A stretch of 64,000 nucleotides of DNA, taken from M269 sp964640795. Its GTDB lineage: Bacteria; Pseudomonadota; Gammaproteobacteria; Enterobacterales; Alteromonadaceae. A program made the position numbers and the translations under genes. The stretch is from positions 160,726 to 224,725 of the forward strand of contig CAZXIN010000003.1 in assembly GCA_964640795.1 (NCBI GenBank), in the 5' to 3' direction. Positions 1-9,454 of the stretch are shown here, in pieces (the stretch's first letter is position 1; the number at the start of each line of letters is the position of its first letter). The notes beneath the pieces were generated by a model. The model did not search any database and had not been told where the DNA came from. It saw only the letters and a list, made by a program, of their open reading frames with translations.

Positions 1-559
1 TGAGTTGTTCGTTGTACATTTTCGCAAGCCAAGCAGCAGTCGTCCCTTCCGATAAGACAACGACAAACCCTGGGTATTCAGCACTTTTGTCCAGCAAACT
101 TTGCATCAGTAACTGAAGTTGTTGTTGATGAGTGTCGAAGTTATTCTGAATGATGACTTGAAGCCCTGACGTTGGCAAAACTTCTTCAACGGTATTGTTG
201 TCCTGATCTGTATCACCGGTGTCTTGTGATAAACCTATAATTGGTGGTGCCGCCAGTAATGTTGTCCAGCCGTATTGATTGAGTAGCGTTGCTACCGCAT
301 CGAGTGCCCGAGAACCTAAAGGGGTTTGCCCCGTGTCTGAGAGCATAATGACTGCACCTTTTGATATAGCGACGGTAGACTCTTGGATGATAACCGCAAC
401 TTCTTGCTCTCCGGCTAGAAGGATTTCAAATTGATTCTCAGATAGCCTGCGTTTGACATCGTCGGTGCGCATGTCGAGCGGATCGAGCGTTTGCGCTTCT
501 GCCGTTAACGTTGTCGTCAACAGTATCGCCGTGCCTAACGCTTTTGCTAACCTGATCAT
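1..559 (-). CDS. DUF3530 family exported alpha/beta-hydrolase-like protein (3' end outside window)
   Basis: I translated the minus strand from the ATG at 557-559; the frame stays open for 186 codons to the window edge, so the C-terminus is missing. The first 23 residues (MIRLAKALGTAILLTTTLTA..) form a Sec signal peptide ending near AEAQ. The body has the pattern of DUF3530 proteins: a strand 'VAVIIQES', a stretch 'GAVIMLSDTGQTP', 'NQYGWTTLLAAPP', and near the edge 'PGFVVVLSEGTTAAWL', where the nucleophile elbow of an alpha/beta hydrolase would lie. The elbow is SEGTT rather than GxSxG, as is usual for this family, whose reaction is unknown. It lies 77 bp downstream of rluA on the same strand. 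Family assignment is by memory of the pattern, not a search. Confidence 0.72.
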   Translation of the reverse strand, partial: MIRLAKALGTAILLTTTLTAEAQTLDPLDMRTDDVKRRLSENQFEILLAGEQEVAVIIQESTVAISKGAVIMLSDTGQTPLGSRALDAVATLLNQYGWTTLLAAPPIIGLSQDTGDTDQDNNTVEEVLPTSGLQVIIQNNFDTHQQQLQLLMQSLLDKSAEYPGFVVVLSEGTTAAWLAKMYNEQL

Positions 560-636
560 TTCATTCTTGGTCACAGAGTGTTCTAGTGCAAATTTGATGA
601 ACCATATCAGCTTATCGGTGAGTACAGGCTGTTTCT

Positions 637-1326
637 TTAGAGTGAGCACTCAATCGTTTGATCTTCATAGTCTTTTTCAAACTCACATTGACTCACAAAG
701 TGCATTGGTTTGCCCGTGTCAGGGTGCTCGAAACTAATTTCAGTTGCGTGGAGTTGAAGCCGGCTTGCCATCGCTAATGCGTCCGGGTGTGCATAGAGCC
801 TATCACCAAGGATAGGGTGCTCCATACTCAGCATGTGCACGCGTAGTTGATGTGAACGTCCTGTAATGGGCTTTAGTTCTATCAACGCTTCATTATCTTT
901 TGTTCCAAGAACTCGCCAAAATGTTTGCGATTTTTTCCCATGTTCGTAATCAACCTTTTGTTTGGGTTTGTTTTCCCAATCCACAATGAGTGGCAGATTG
1001 ATTTCACCAGATGTTTCTTTTGGTACACCAAATACACGCGCTAAATACCGCTTTTTGATTGAACGTTGTTGAAAATAAGAAGAGAGCACACGGTGTGTTT
1101 GTTTTTGCAGTGGCATGAGCATAATCCCAGATGTTGCCATGTCTAATCGGTGAACAACCGTTGCTGTTGGAAAAACGCGCTGTGCTCTATTTTGTAAGCT
1201 GTCTTTGAACTTAATGCCCGGCACCGAGAGCAGCCCACTCGGTTTGTCTAGAACCAGCAGGTATTCGTCCCGATAAAGAATACGTAAATACGGATTCATG
1301 GGTGGAGAATAATGTAGTAAGGCCAT
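637..1326 (-). CDS. rluA: RluA-family dual-specificity rRNA/tRNA pseudouridine synthase
   Basis: This 229-residue protein has the RluA catalytic core. It opens with 'ILYRDEYLLVLDKPSGLLSVPG' and has the active-site loop HRLDMATSG with catalytic Asp62. It then has 'SIKKRYLARVFG' and 'PITGRSHQLRVHM'. It lacks an S4 domain, which fits RluA itself (about 219 residues in E. coli; modifies 23S rRNA U746 and tRNA U32) rather than RluC/D. The first ATG overlaps the rapA stop in a TAATG junction, so translation is probably coupled to rapA. An internal ATG at codon 10 (MNPYLRILYRDE) matches the family N-terminus better and is an alternative start. Confidence 0.9.
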   Translation of the reverse strand: MALLHYSPPMNPYLRILYRDEYLLVLDKPSGLLSVPGIKFKDSLQNRAQRVFPTATVVHRLDMATSGIMLMPLQKQTHRVLSSYFQQRSIKKRYLARVFGVPKETSGEINLPLIVDWENKPKQKVDYEHGKKSQTFWRVLGTKDNEALIELKPITGRSHQLRVHMLSMEHPILGDRLYAHPDALAMASRLQLHATEISFEHPDTGKPMHFVSQCEFEKDYEDQTIECSL

Positions 1327-4160
1327 TAGTGATTATTCACAATTAATCGAATAGCCTGCAAGCTGAGTTTTGCTTGAGAAATATGCTGAGTGAGTTCCTC
1401 AAGTTGGTAGCGCAAATAGTCTATTTCTTCATCACGTACCGAAGGGTTAATCTCGCTTAATTGTTGCATGCGCATGAGCTCTCCGGTCAATAACGATGTC
1501 ATGTTATTGAGTTTTTCAGTACGCAATTTCTCTGCTTTGTCGTTCGCATGCTGCTGTGCTTTTTCCAAAGCATGTTCGATTTGTGCTTGTAGTGCCTGTA
1601 CTAGCTGAGTCGCCGTTTTCGGATTAATTGTAGAAACCGACAGCCAAACCTTATCAACTTGTTGTCCTTGATTATTGACTCTAATCGTAAAAGGAGTCGG
1701 TGGTAAAAATCGATTCAGTTGTAATTCGGGTTTTGCTTGAGCAGATACTTCAAACAAGCATTCAAGCCAATAACTGCCTTGTGGTAATTGCCTATTACTG
1801 CATAAGCCTACGGACGCTTTTCCTAAAGGCTCGGTTAAGATCATGTCAAAGGCATGCTGTAGCATGGGGTGATCCCAACTAAAGAATTGCACATGTTCTA
1901 ACTGAATAGCGGTGGAGCGTTCGTAGGTAATCGTTGAACCTTCTTCCCCCATACCTGGTAGCTGACTGATCATTGATTCTGTTGGCTTCAGCAAGTAACA
2001 GGCATCGTCTTTCTCCTCTTGTAAGACGCCTATAGCGTCAAACAAACGCATCATAAAACGCTCTAAAGTAGGATCATCGTCTGAGTCCTGAATTTTGGAG
2101 AGTAGGGAAGTGATTTTATGCTTCCCTGACGAATTAAGTTCTAGCAATTTGTCACGACCAGACTCTAGTTGTCGTTTGAGCTGCTGGTGCAATGTTGCCG
2201 TTTGTGCGATTAACTCATTTTCATCGGCTGCGTCTTCATTATTGGCAGTATGCAGAGCTTCCTGTAACAGCTCTTCAACTTCTGTATAAACGGTGGTGCC
2301 TGTTGGACAGGTTTGCTCAAAGGCGTTCAGCCCTTGATGATACCAATCCAATAAGACATGCTGGGCGCTATGACTAAAGAAAGGTGCATGAATATTAACT
2401 TGTTGTGTTTGACCTATACGATCAAGCCTACCAATTCGTTGTTCTAGAAGATCCGGCACCATCGGCAGATCAAAAAGTACCAAGTGGTGTGCGAATTGGA
2501 AGTTCCTGCCTTCGCTGCCTATTTCACTGCATATGAGAACCTGAGCACCGTCCTCTGCTTGTGCGAAATAATTGGCAGCTTTGTCTCGCTCTACAATACT
2601 CATGCCCTCATGGAATAAGGTACATCTCAAGGCATGCTTTTGCTTGAACCAATCGGCTAGTTGCATGGCTGTCGAAGCACTTGAGCATATCGCCAGAACT
2701 TTCTTTCCTTTAAGCTCTTCTAATAGATCTAGAAACCAACTCACTCTGGGATCTTGCTCTAGCCAGTCATTAATAACCTCTGCATGGCTTTCGGGGTGTA
2801 GCTTTTGTTTTAGCGACAGAGAATCATCTTTATAGAGCTTGCGGTATAGAGAAGGCATCGCAAGTGGGTATTGATTCAGCTTCCTCTGAGGGAATCCACT
2901 CACGCCAGAGCGGCTGTTTCGGAATAAGAGGCGCCCTGTACCGTGCCGATCAATCAATTCATCTATTAACGCTTTTTTGTTTTCTTCTGAGTCCAAGCGA
3001 TTTAAATCAATAGGGTCATCTAAAAAAGCATTGAGCGCAGAGACTTGCTCATCATCAAGGTTTTGATCCTCAAGCAGAGGCCGAATAGCTTGAGCAAGCG
3101 CTGTATATTGTTGCTCTTCTTTTATAAATTCGTTGTAATCGTAAAAGCGATCGGGGTCGAGTAGGCGTAAGCGCGCAAAGTGACTCTCGTGGCCTAGTTG
3201 ATCAGGTGTTGCTGTTAATAAGAGTACACCTTTCGTTCTTTCTGCAAGTGTTTCTATCACTTGGTATTCTTGAGAGGGTTGTCCTGGTGACCAAGTTAAG
3301 TGGTGGGCTTCATCAACGACCATCAAATCCCACGGCGCCTGCGTCGCTTGTTCAAAGTAACGGCTGTTATGCGTCAGGAAATCTAGGCTACAGAGCACTA
3401 ATTGTTCAGATTCAAATGGGTTCGTTTGTTCACTAGCTAACGCTTCACACCTTTCTTCATCAAAAATAGAGAAGGCAAGGTTCACTCGCCTTAGCATTTC
3501 AACTAACCATTGATGCACTAAGCTAGAGGGAACAACAATGAGCACGCGTTTGGCTCTGCCAGTGAGTATTTGTTGATGAATAATGAGAGCAGCCTCGATG
3601 GTTTTCCCTAAACCCACCTCATCAGCAAGTAAAACTCTGGGAGCAAAACGCTGGCCGACTTGGTTAGCGATATTTAATTGATGAGGAATAAGGTCTACTC
3701 GCGCACCCACAAGACCTAACAAAGGTGAGGTTTGATGACCATGTTGGAATTGTAAACATTCTGCGCGTAAATCAAACCATTTAGGGTGGTCAAGTTGATG
3801 CTGTATTAATCGCTGAGCAGGATCGTCCATTTGATAGTTATGGTCTAGCCTTGTTTCCAGCAGTATTTCGCGTTGCTTGGTATCTAACCTCGTACCATGG
3901 TAAGAGAATAAGTTTTCTAATTCCTCTCTTTCTTCGATGATCATTTGCCAGCCATCTATACTCGTCACTGTTTCACCCACATCAAAGGTAATGCGCGTCA
4001 ATGGGCTGGTATTCATGGCATAACTTCGTTGTTCTTCTGTCGCTGGGAAAAAAATGGACAATGTGCGGCCATGTGTATCGACAATCATGCCTAAACCTAA
4101 ATCGGGCTCTGTGTTGCTTAACCATCGTTGCCCCACTGTATATAGGTTGTTTTGCTGCAT
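1326..4160 (-). CDS. rapA: RNA polymerase-associated SWI2/SNF2 ATPase RapA (HepA)
   Basis: The 944-residue product is close to the E. coli length (968). RapA binds RNA polymerase and uses ATP to recycle it from stalled post-termination complexes. The N-terminal region (1-105) holds the family's Tudor-like start (YTVGQRWLSNTEPDLGLG). The helicase core has Walker A in LADEVGLGKTIEAAL (about 178-192), the Walker B DEAH at 283-286, LLLTATP (motif III) and the C-terminal helicase lobe with 'LICSEIGSEGRNFQFAHHLV' and 'QRIGRLDRIGQ' (motif VI). A GGAGA ribosome site lies 4-8 bases before the ATG. Its stop codon overlaps the rluA start (TAATG). I see no defect. Confidence 0.96.
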   Translation of the reverse strand: MQQNNLYTVGQRWLSNTEPDLGLGMIVDTHGRTLSIFFPATEEQRSYAMNTSPLTRITFDVGETVTSIDGWQMIIEEREELENLFSYHGTRLDTKQREILLETRLDHNYQMDDPAQRLIQHQLDHPKWFDLRAECLQFQHGHQTSPLLGLVGARVDLIPHQLNIANQVGQRFAPRVLLADEVGLGKTIEAALIIHQQILTGRAKRVLIVVPSSLVHQWLVEMLRRVNLAFSIFDEERCEALASEQTNPFESEQLVLCSLDFLTHNSRYFEQATQAPWDLMVVDEAHHLTWSPGQPSQEYQVIETLAERTKGVLLLTATPDQLGHESHFARLRLLDPDRFYDYNEFIKEEQQYTALAQAIRPLLEDQNLDDEQVSALNAFLDDPIDLNRLDSEENKKALIDELIDRHGTGRLLFRNSRSGVSGFPQRKLNQYPLAMPSLYRKLYKDDSLSLKQKLHPESHAEVINDWLEQDPRVSWFLDLLEELKGKKVLAICSSASTAMQLADWFKQKHALRCTLFHEGMSIVERDKAANYFAQAEDGAQVLICSEIGSEGRNFQFAHHLVLFDLPMVPDLLEQRIGRLDRIGQTQQVNIHAPFFSHSAQHVLLDWYHQGLNAFEQTCPTGTTVYTEVEELLQEALHTANNEDAADENELIAQTATLHQQLKRQLESGRDKLLELNSSGKHKITSLLSKIQDSDDDPTLERFMMRLFDAIGVLQEEKDDACYLLKPTESMISQLPGMGEEGSTITYERSTAIQLEHVQFFSWDHPMLQHAFDMILTEPLGKASVGLCSNRQLPQGSYWLECLFEVSAQAKPELQLNRFLPPTPFTIRVNNQGQQVDKVWLSVSTINPKTATQLVQALQAQIEHALEKAQQHANDKAEKLRTEKLNNMTSLLTGELMRMQQLSEINPSVRDEEIDYLRYQLEELTQHISQAKLSLQAIRLIVNNH

Positions 4161-4550
4161 GTTGTCTCCATTTTTTGAGGTGTCGAATGTTGCGGACGCG
4201 GATTCTAACGCATCAGTGTCATAGGTTCACTATAGATCATGGATAAAGCCGTGCAAAAAGCGCAAGAGACGCAAGCCGAGTATTTTTGTTGTGAACGCTA
4301 TGCATATTAAGTAGTGAAATTGACATAAAAGTGATTTATGGTGAACACATGAGTTCATTTCACTTGATGTTCAATCATGATAAGGCGGTGGTTCCATTCC
4401 AGCGGTTTGGCTTTCGATTGAGCACAATGCCTATGCAACACAATGAAAGTGAGCAGTTTACGTGCTGCGTGTGTTTTCATTGGTTTTCTTTTCTTTACTT
4501 ATCTAAGAATTATTTTTTCTCATCTGCATACTCAACGTTTGGAGACGTCT
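4161..4550. other. Intergenic region between rapA and phoH
   Basis: This holds the divergent promoters of rapA (leftward) and phoH (rightward). A frame in phase with phoH is open from 4443, but its codons look non-coding and the good ribosome site (GGAG, 4541-4544) belongs to the ATG at 4551. I see no tRNA, repeat or further gene. Confidence 0.5.
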
Positions 4551-5948
4551 ATGCCTGATAATGCCACGGATAACACAAAAATTTATGTATTAGACACGAA
4601 TATTCTGCTGCATGAGCCTTTAGCGTTCATGTCGTTTAAGGAACACGATGTTGTGGTTCCGATGACGGTGCTTGAAGAGCTAGATTATATAAAGGACAGT
4701 AAAAAGGATGTTGCTCGCGACGCGCGAGTGGCTATTCGGTCTATGGAAGATGTGTTACGTGATGCGACACCAGAGCAAATCATTAATGGGGTTTCTATGG
4801 ATGGCTTGGGTTCAGGAGAAACAGCACCTACGGGGCGTTTGTCTATTTTTTCAGATCACGCAATGGATCGCACACAACAAGTCTTTACTAGCAACGAGAA
4901 CGACAACCGTATTATTAATGCTGCCTTGATGCTGCAAACAGAAAAGACCTCAAATTCGGTTGTGCTGGTGACAAAAGACATCAACATGCGTTTGAAAGCA
5001 AAAGGCGCAGGGCTTGAGAATGTTGAAGATTATCGCACGGATCAATTAGTCAGCGATATTAAGTTTCTCAGTAAAGGCTATTACACCTTTGAAGGTGATT
5101 TCTGGGACAAGATCAAGTCAGTCAAAAGCCATACAGAAGGCCGCGATACTATCCATACTGTTGAACGTAAGGTCATGCCTGATGCTTATGTTAATGAGTT
5201 TCTGCTAGACGAAACTGAACATTTTGCTGCCATTGTTGAGGCAGTAGATGATGAAGAAGTGGATATTTTGGATATTAGCCGAGAGAGATTGATGGGAAGG
5301 CGTGCCTGGGGGATTACGCCAAAAAATATTGGACAAGGGATGGCGCTACACGCATTACTTGATCCACATATCGATTTGATCATTCTCACTGGACCAGCAG
5401 GCAGTGGTAAAACCTTACTGGCATTAGCTGCTGCGCTGGAAATGGTTGTAGAGAAAAAGTTATATGAAAAGCTTATTGTGACCAGAAATACACCGGAGAT
5501 AGCGGAGTCTATTGGTTTTTTACCCGGCACGGAAGAAGAAAAAATGGCGCCTTGGCTAGCAGCGATTACGGATTCATTAGAAGTACTGCATAAGAACGAT
5601 GAAAATGTATCGGGCTCTATGAATTACATTATGGAAAAAGCGAATATTCAGTTTAAATCGATAAACTTCATGCGAGGGCGTAGTATTCAGAACTCAATAG
5701 TTATTTTGGATGAGTCTCAAAACTTAACTGCGGCCCAGCTAAAAACTATTATCACCCGGTGTGGTGAAGGGACTAAACTTATTTGTAGTGGTAACTTAGC
5801 TCAAATAGACAGTAATTATCTATCCCCAGTAACTTCTGGGTTAACCTATTTGGTTGAAAAGTTTAAGAATTTCTCAGGCAGTGCCACTATCAATTTGGAT
5901 GGTGTTGTTCGTAGTCGCTTGGCTGATTTCGCTGAGCGAGAATTGTAA
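4551..5948 (+). CDS. PIN-domain/PhoH-domain ATPase (PhoH2 type)
   Basis: I start the protein (465 residues) at ATG 4551 because GGAG sits 6 bases upstream and the PIN domain begins at once (IYVLDTNILLHEP, with the first acidic PIN residue). The PIN nuclease domain spans roughly 8-135 and includes 'VPMTVLEELDYIKDSKKD' and, later, 'TKDINMRLKA'. The PhoH P-loop ATPase domain follows, with Walker A GPAGSGKT at 281-288, 'TRNTPEIAESIGFLPGT', Walker B VILDESQN near 385-392 and the arginine-rich end 'NLDGVVRSRLADFAEREL'. PhoH2 proteins studied elsewhere couple RNA unwinding with RNA cleavage; here the function is inferred. A GGDEF regulator follows after 13 bp, so the two are probably co-transcribed. 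Confidence 0.9.
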   Translation: MPDNATDNTKIYVLDTNILLHEPLAFMSFKEHDVVVPMTVLEELDYIKDSKKDVARDARVAIRSMEDVLRDATPEQIINGVSMDGLGSGETAPTGRLSIFSDHAMDRTQQVFTSNENDNRIINAALMLQTEKTSNSVVLVTKDINMRLKAKGAGLENVEDYRTDQLVSDIKFLSKGYYTFEGDFWDKIKSVKSHTEGRDTIHTVERKVMPDAYVNEFLLDETEHFAAIVEAVDDEEVDILDISRERLMGRRAWGITPKNIGQGMALHALLDPHIDLIILTGPAGSGKTLLALAAALEMVVEKKLYEKLIVTRNTPEIAESIGFLPGTEEEKMAPWLAAITDSLEVLHKNDENVSGSMNYIMEKANIQFKSINFMRGRSIQNSIVILDESQNLTAAQLKTIITRCGEGTKLICSGNLAQIDSNYLSPVTSGLTYLVEKFKNFSGSATINLDGVVRSRLADFAEREL

Positions 5949-5961
5949 GAAGTGGGAATTT

Positions 5962-6876
5962 ATGATTGAAGAGGTGCGGCCAACTATTTTACTGGTTGAT
6001 GATGAGCCAATAAATATTAGTGTGTTAGCCGAGTTCTTAAGGCAAGAATATCGTTTGTTATTCGCAAAAACGGGGCACGAGGCCCTGCGAATAGTGCAAG
6101 AAAAACAGCCTGATTTAGTGTTGTTGGATATCGGCTTGCCTGATATTAGTGGGTATGATGTTTGTCGAAGCCTTAAGACAAATCAAGCAACTCAGAATAT
6201 TCCTATTGTCTTTTCAACGGCGAAAGACTCTGCGGAAGATGAAGTCATTGGGTTAAATATCGGTGCTTCTGATTATATCACCAAGCCCTTCAATCTTAGC
6301 TTAATTCGAGCGCGTGTTAGAAATCAAATTCGACTCAAACAAAAGACGGATTTGTTGGAGCAATTAGCAAACTTAGATGGTTTAACGGAATTGCCGAATC
6401 GCCGTTATTTTGATGAACATTTTGAAAGTGAGTGGCGTAGGGCCGCTAGGCGTGGTGTTCCTGTCAGCGTTGCATTGGCAGATGTTGATTGCTTTAAAGG
6501 CTACAATGACCGTTATGGACACTCGGCAGGAGATGATTGCTTGCGAGCTGTCGCTCGCTCATTGGCGAAAAGCGCGAGTCGAGGAGGGGAGTTTGTCGCA
6601 CGTTATGGTGGAGAGGAATTTATATTTGTTTGGCCAGAGGTTGAACTGAAGGAGTCTATCAAAGCTGCTGAACTAGCCTGCCAGTTAGTCCAAAATTTAA
6701 ACATTGAAAACTTAAGCTCAGAGTGCAGCGAAGTAGTGACGGTCAGTATTGGTGTTGCTAGCTTGACGCCAACAGCTGAGTTCCGAAAATCGGATTTGAT
6801 AGAAGCCGCAGATGAACAGCTCTACAAAGCAAAAAATCAAGGACGCAATCGCGTCGTTGGTCAAATATTAGAATGA
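5962..6876 (+). CDS. Response regulator with GGDEF domain (diguanylate cyclase)
   Basis: I chose ATG 5962 (304 residues) over the upstream ATG at 5854 because the latter would overlap phoH by 95 bases and add a non-conserved leader; GGGA precedes 5962. Residues 1-125 are a receiver domain: LLVDDEP acid pair, phospho-acceptor Asp in LVLLDIGLPD, and Lys in ITKPF. Residues about 130-300 are a GGDEF domain with the active loop RYGGEEF and 'DGLTELPNRRYFDEHF', so it should make cyclic-di-GMP. The inhibitory I-site position reads R-G-G-E five residues before the loop instead of RxxD, so product inhibition may be weakened. Its 3' end overlaps the convergent transglutaminase gene by 9 bases. Confidence 0.92.
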   Translation: MIEEVRPTILLVDDEPINISVLAEFLRQEYRLLFAKTGHEALRIVQEKQPDLVLLDIGLPDISGYDVCRSLKTNQATQNIPIVFSTAKDSAEDEVIGLNIGASDYITKPFNLSLIRARVRNQIRLKQKTDLLEQLANLDGLTELPNRRYFDEHFESEWRRAARRGVPVSVALADVDCFKGYNDRYGHSAGDDCLRAVARSLAKSASRGGEFVARYGGEEFIFVWPEVELKESIKAAELACQLVQNLNIENLSSECSEVVTVSIGVASLTPTAEFRKSDLIEAADEQLYKAKNQGRNRVVGQILE

Positions 6877-7815
6877 CTCGAGTGTATATTGGCCGCCTGC
6901 GATAGCGCTCTCGCTCTGACTTCCGACTTGGCCTGCCAGCATAAGAGCAGGGCCTGTTGGTTCTAAGAGTAAAAACTCCGAGCTACCGATAGTGATTTTT
7001 TTCTCATGCTCTCGGTGAGGTAAGTTGGCGGCGAGTAGCGCATGGTTGTTTAAAAACACCATGTTTAGGTCAATTCCGGGTATGAGAGATTTAAGTAAAG
7101 CCGCTGTCAGCACTGACTTGCTGTCACAATCGCCTCTATTGTCTGAAATCACTTTTAAGGGAGGGGAGTAGCCCGAACCATTGGATGTTAACCTATTTTC
7201 CAAGGTGTTATAGGGGATACTCTGTACCCAGCTTAATACCAGATTGATGTATTCTCTAGAACTGCTACTTTCTGGTATCAATTCATACAATGCCTGAGCT
7301 ACAGGTGTCAGCACGTCAACACTTTCATTAGCGAATCTGATGTGATCTGGTTTGACAGCTTTCTGGCCGTAAGGTGCTTCATAACGCGTGTAATAATGTT
7401 GTGAAAGGTAATCGTCAAAAGCAGATTCTTGTTCTGTCGCCATCTGATTTTGCCACTTTCTAAAGTGGCTGTCTGAACGGCTGTTGACTTCGACTCTGAT
7501 GTCTTGCCCTATCATGTTGAGCTTTACGCGAGCTTCTCTAGGGTTTACCTTCATAGCCGCTTTTTGCAAAGCCAGAAAAACATAGCGCTGAGCAACTTTG
7601 GGGCTGTAATTCTTATTGTTATTGAAAGATTGGTTCAAACTCTCCTTAGGGAAAGATAAAGACATTTCATAATTTTTGCCGAATTGATCGGTCCATCGAT
7701 ATTCGAGTTGGACTGAATTCCCATTTTGCTGCTTATTAAATGCGGTTTGTTTCGCATTCGTCATCAAACTTAAAACGGATAGCAAGATACCGACAATGAG
7801 AGTTTTTATCTTCAT
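6868..7815 (-). CDS. Exported transglutaminase-like protein
   Basis: The 315-residue protein has a signal peptide (residues 1-21, ending TNA-K). The C-terminal half carries a papain-like transglutaminase core: the nucleophile motif RGDCDSKS with Cys230, a His in FLNNHALLAA (His258), and 'LLEPTGPA', where the third residue of the triad would lie but is Glu rather than Asp. The N-terminal 150 residues are not recognisable. Similar exported transglutaminase-like proteins are common in gammaproteobacteria and most have no assigned reaction (crosslinking, peptidase or inactive). Its 3' end overlaps the GGDEF gene by 9 bases, tail to tail. Confidence 0.75.
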   Translation of the reverse strand: MKIKTLIVGILLSVLSLMTNAKQTAFNKQQNGNSVQLEYRWTDQFGKNYEMSLSFPKESLNQSFNNNKNYSPKVAQRYVFLALQKAAMKVNPREARVKLNMIGQDIRVEVNSRSDSHFRKWQNQMATEQESAFDDYLSQHYYTRYEAPYGQKAVKPDHIRFANESVDVLTPVAQALYELIPESSSSREYINLVLSWVQSIPYNTLENRLTSNGSGYSPPLKVISDNRGDCDSKSVLTAALLKSLIPGIDLNMVFLNNHALLAANLPHREHEKKITIGSSEFLLLEPTGPALMLAGQVGSQSESAIAGGQYTLESF

Positions 7816-7901
7816 AGTGGTTTACTCGATAGTAATTACTAACTATCAAGTATAGTACTGAAAATAGGTTGTTGTAAAATAACCGTTTTTAGTAAATGTT
7901 A

Positions 7902-9293
7902 CTATTTGCTTTGTGGTTTGAACCAGCACATCTGCTGGTGCATGTTAACTACGGTGCCGACAATAATAAGAGCAGGTGGTCTGATACCCGATTTTTCGGC
8001 CAAAGGTTCAATGGTTTGAAGTGTTCCTGTGACTACTTTTTGCTTTTGTGTTGTTGCTGATTGCACAAGCGCGATAGGTGTTTCAGCACTCATACCATGT
8101 GCTATCAACTGCTCACAGATAATATTCAGGCCGGTTAAACCCATGTAAAAGACCGATGTTTGATTCGGTTGAGATAAACTCGTCCAATTGAGATCGACAC
8201 TGTCATCTTTAAGGTGTCCGGTTGCGAATACGACCGATTGAGCGTGGTCTCGATGCGTTAGCGGAATACCTGCATAACTAGCCGCCCCACTTGCTGCCGT
8301 AATACCGGGTACGACCTGAAAGCCGACATTATGCTTGAGTAGCGTTTCAATTTCTTCACCACCTCTGCCGAATATAAACGGGTCACCACCTTTCAATCTA
8401 ACGACACGATTCCCCTCTTGCGCTTTGGTGACAAGGAGTTGGTTGATATCTTGTTGTGGTAAAGTGTGGTTACTTTGCGCTTTACCCACATAAACCTTCT
8501 CAGCGTCTCTTCGGACAAGCTCCAGAATTTCGGGAGAGACCAATCTATCATAGACAACCACATCAGCTTTCTGCATGAGCCTCAGTGCTCTAAATGTAAT
8601 GAGGTCAGGATCACCTGGTCCGGCACCTACAAGATAGACTTCACCTGTTACTTTCTCCGATGACTTTGCTGTTAGCTTCTCTTCAAACATAGCTTCTGCA
8701 AGTGCATCGTTACCCATAAGGAGGTTTTCTGCTATATCACCGTCAAAGACTTCTTCCCAAAAATAACGTCGGCCAGTGACATTATTGACGGCCTTTTTAA
8801 CTTTATCTCTAAAACGCTCAGCAAATTCACCAAGCACTTTGATTTGAGGAGGAATAGTTGATTCGAGCTTTTGGCGGAGGTAGCGCAGTAGAACAGGTGC
8901 TACGCCGCCGCTACTCATTGCGATAACTACAGGCGAGCGATCAACAATAGAAGGGGTAATAAAAGTACAAAGAGGTGTGTTGTCGACGACATTAACCAAG
9001 ATATCTCGAGCTTTTGCTTCCTCGCTGATTGATTGATTGAGTTTGCTGTTATCAGTGGCAACAAAAACGATGTTCTTATTGTCGATATCTGTAGATACGA
9101 ATTCACGATGATGAAGTGTTATTTGCGGATTAGATACAAGTGATTCTACAAAATCACACATCCACGGTGCGACTACTGTTATTTGAGCCTCAGATTTGAG
9201 CAACAACTCTATCTTACGTGCGGCCACTTCACCTGCACCAACAACGAGACAATGAAGCTCTTGGGAGTCAACAAAAAGAGGAAAATAACGCAT
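7902..9293 (-). CDS. cysG: Sirohaem synthase CysG (trifunctional)
   Basis: The 463 residues match the E. coli enzyme length (457). The N-terminal NAD-dependent precorrin-2 dehydrogenase/ferrochelatase part begins 'YFPLFVDSQELHCLVVGAG' and has 'VDNTPLCTFITPSIVDRSPV' and 'AMSSGGVAPVLLRYLRQKLE'. The C-terminal uroporphyrinogen-III methyltransferase part starts near residue 218 with 'VYLVGAGPGDPDLITFRALR', followed by 'VVYDRLVS', 'RLKGGDPFIFGRGGEE' and 'GITAASGAASYAGIPLTHR'. All three activities look intact. It makes sirohaem for sulfite and nitrite reductases. No cys genes adjoin it here. Confidence 0.96.
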   Translation of the reverse strand: MRYFPLFVDSQELHCLVVGAGEVAARKIELLLKSEAQITVVAPWMCDFVESLVSNPQITLHHREFVSTDIDNKNIVFVATDNSKLNQSISEEAKARDILVNVVDNTPLCTFITPSIVDRSPVVIAMSSGGVAPVLLRYLRQKLESTIPPQIKVLGEFAERFRDKVKKAVNNVTGRRYFWEEVFDGDIAENLLMGNDALAEAMFEEKLTAKSSEKVTGEVYLVGAGPGDPDLITFRALRLMQKADVVVYDRLVSPEILELVRRDAEKVYVGKAQSNHTLPQQDINQLLVTKAQEGNRVVRLKGGDPFIFGRGGEEIETLLKHNVGFQVVPGITAASGAASYAGIPLTHRDHAQSVVFATGHLKDDSVDLNWTSLSQPNQTSVFYMGLTGLNIICEQLIAHGMSAETPIALVQSATTQKQKVVTGTLQTIEPLAEKSGIRPPALIIVGTVVNMHQQMCWFKPQSK

Positions 9294-9411
9294 AAGTCAC
9301 CTTGATATCGTGAAGTGCTTATATTCTGACAGTTTCTTTATAACCCCGAAAGACAATATGTGGATTTTATATTTCTTTGGGGAATAATGAGGTTTCTGCT
9401 ATATCGAGCTT

Positions 9412-9445
9412 AAAAATGAGGGAATTGAGTTGAACCTCAATTCCC
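9412..9445 (-). terminator. Rho-independent terminator after deaD
   Basis: A perfect 10-bp inverted repeat (GGGAATTGAG at 9420-9429, CTCAATTCCC at 9436-9445, six-base loop) is followed on the minus strand by a T run (complement of 9412-9416). It lies 10 bases past the deaD stop. Confidence 0.85.
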
Positions 9446-9454
9446 ATTAATTAG

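Noticed and set aside
4443..4550. N-terminal extension of the PhoH protein from the upstream ATG
   Set aside because: It has no ribosome site and reads as a hydrophobic, non-conserved leader; GGAG and the PIN domain mark 4551 as the start.
5854..5961. Upstream ATG of the GGDEF regulator inside phoH
   Set aside because: It would overlap phoH by 95 bases and adds sequence that is a frame-shifted copy of the PhoH end; the receiver domain starts right after 5962.
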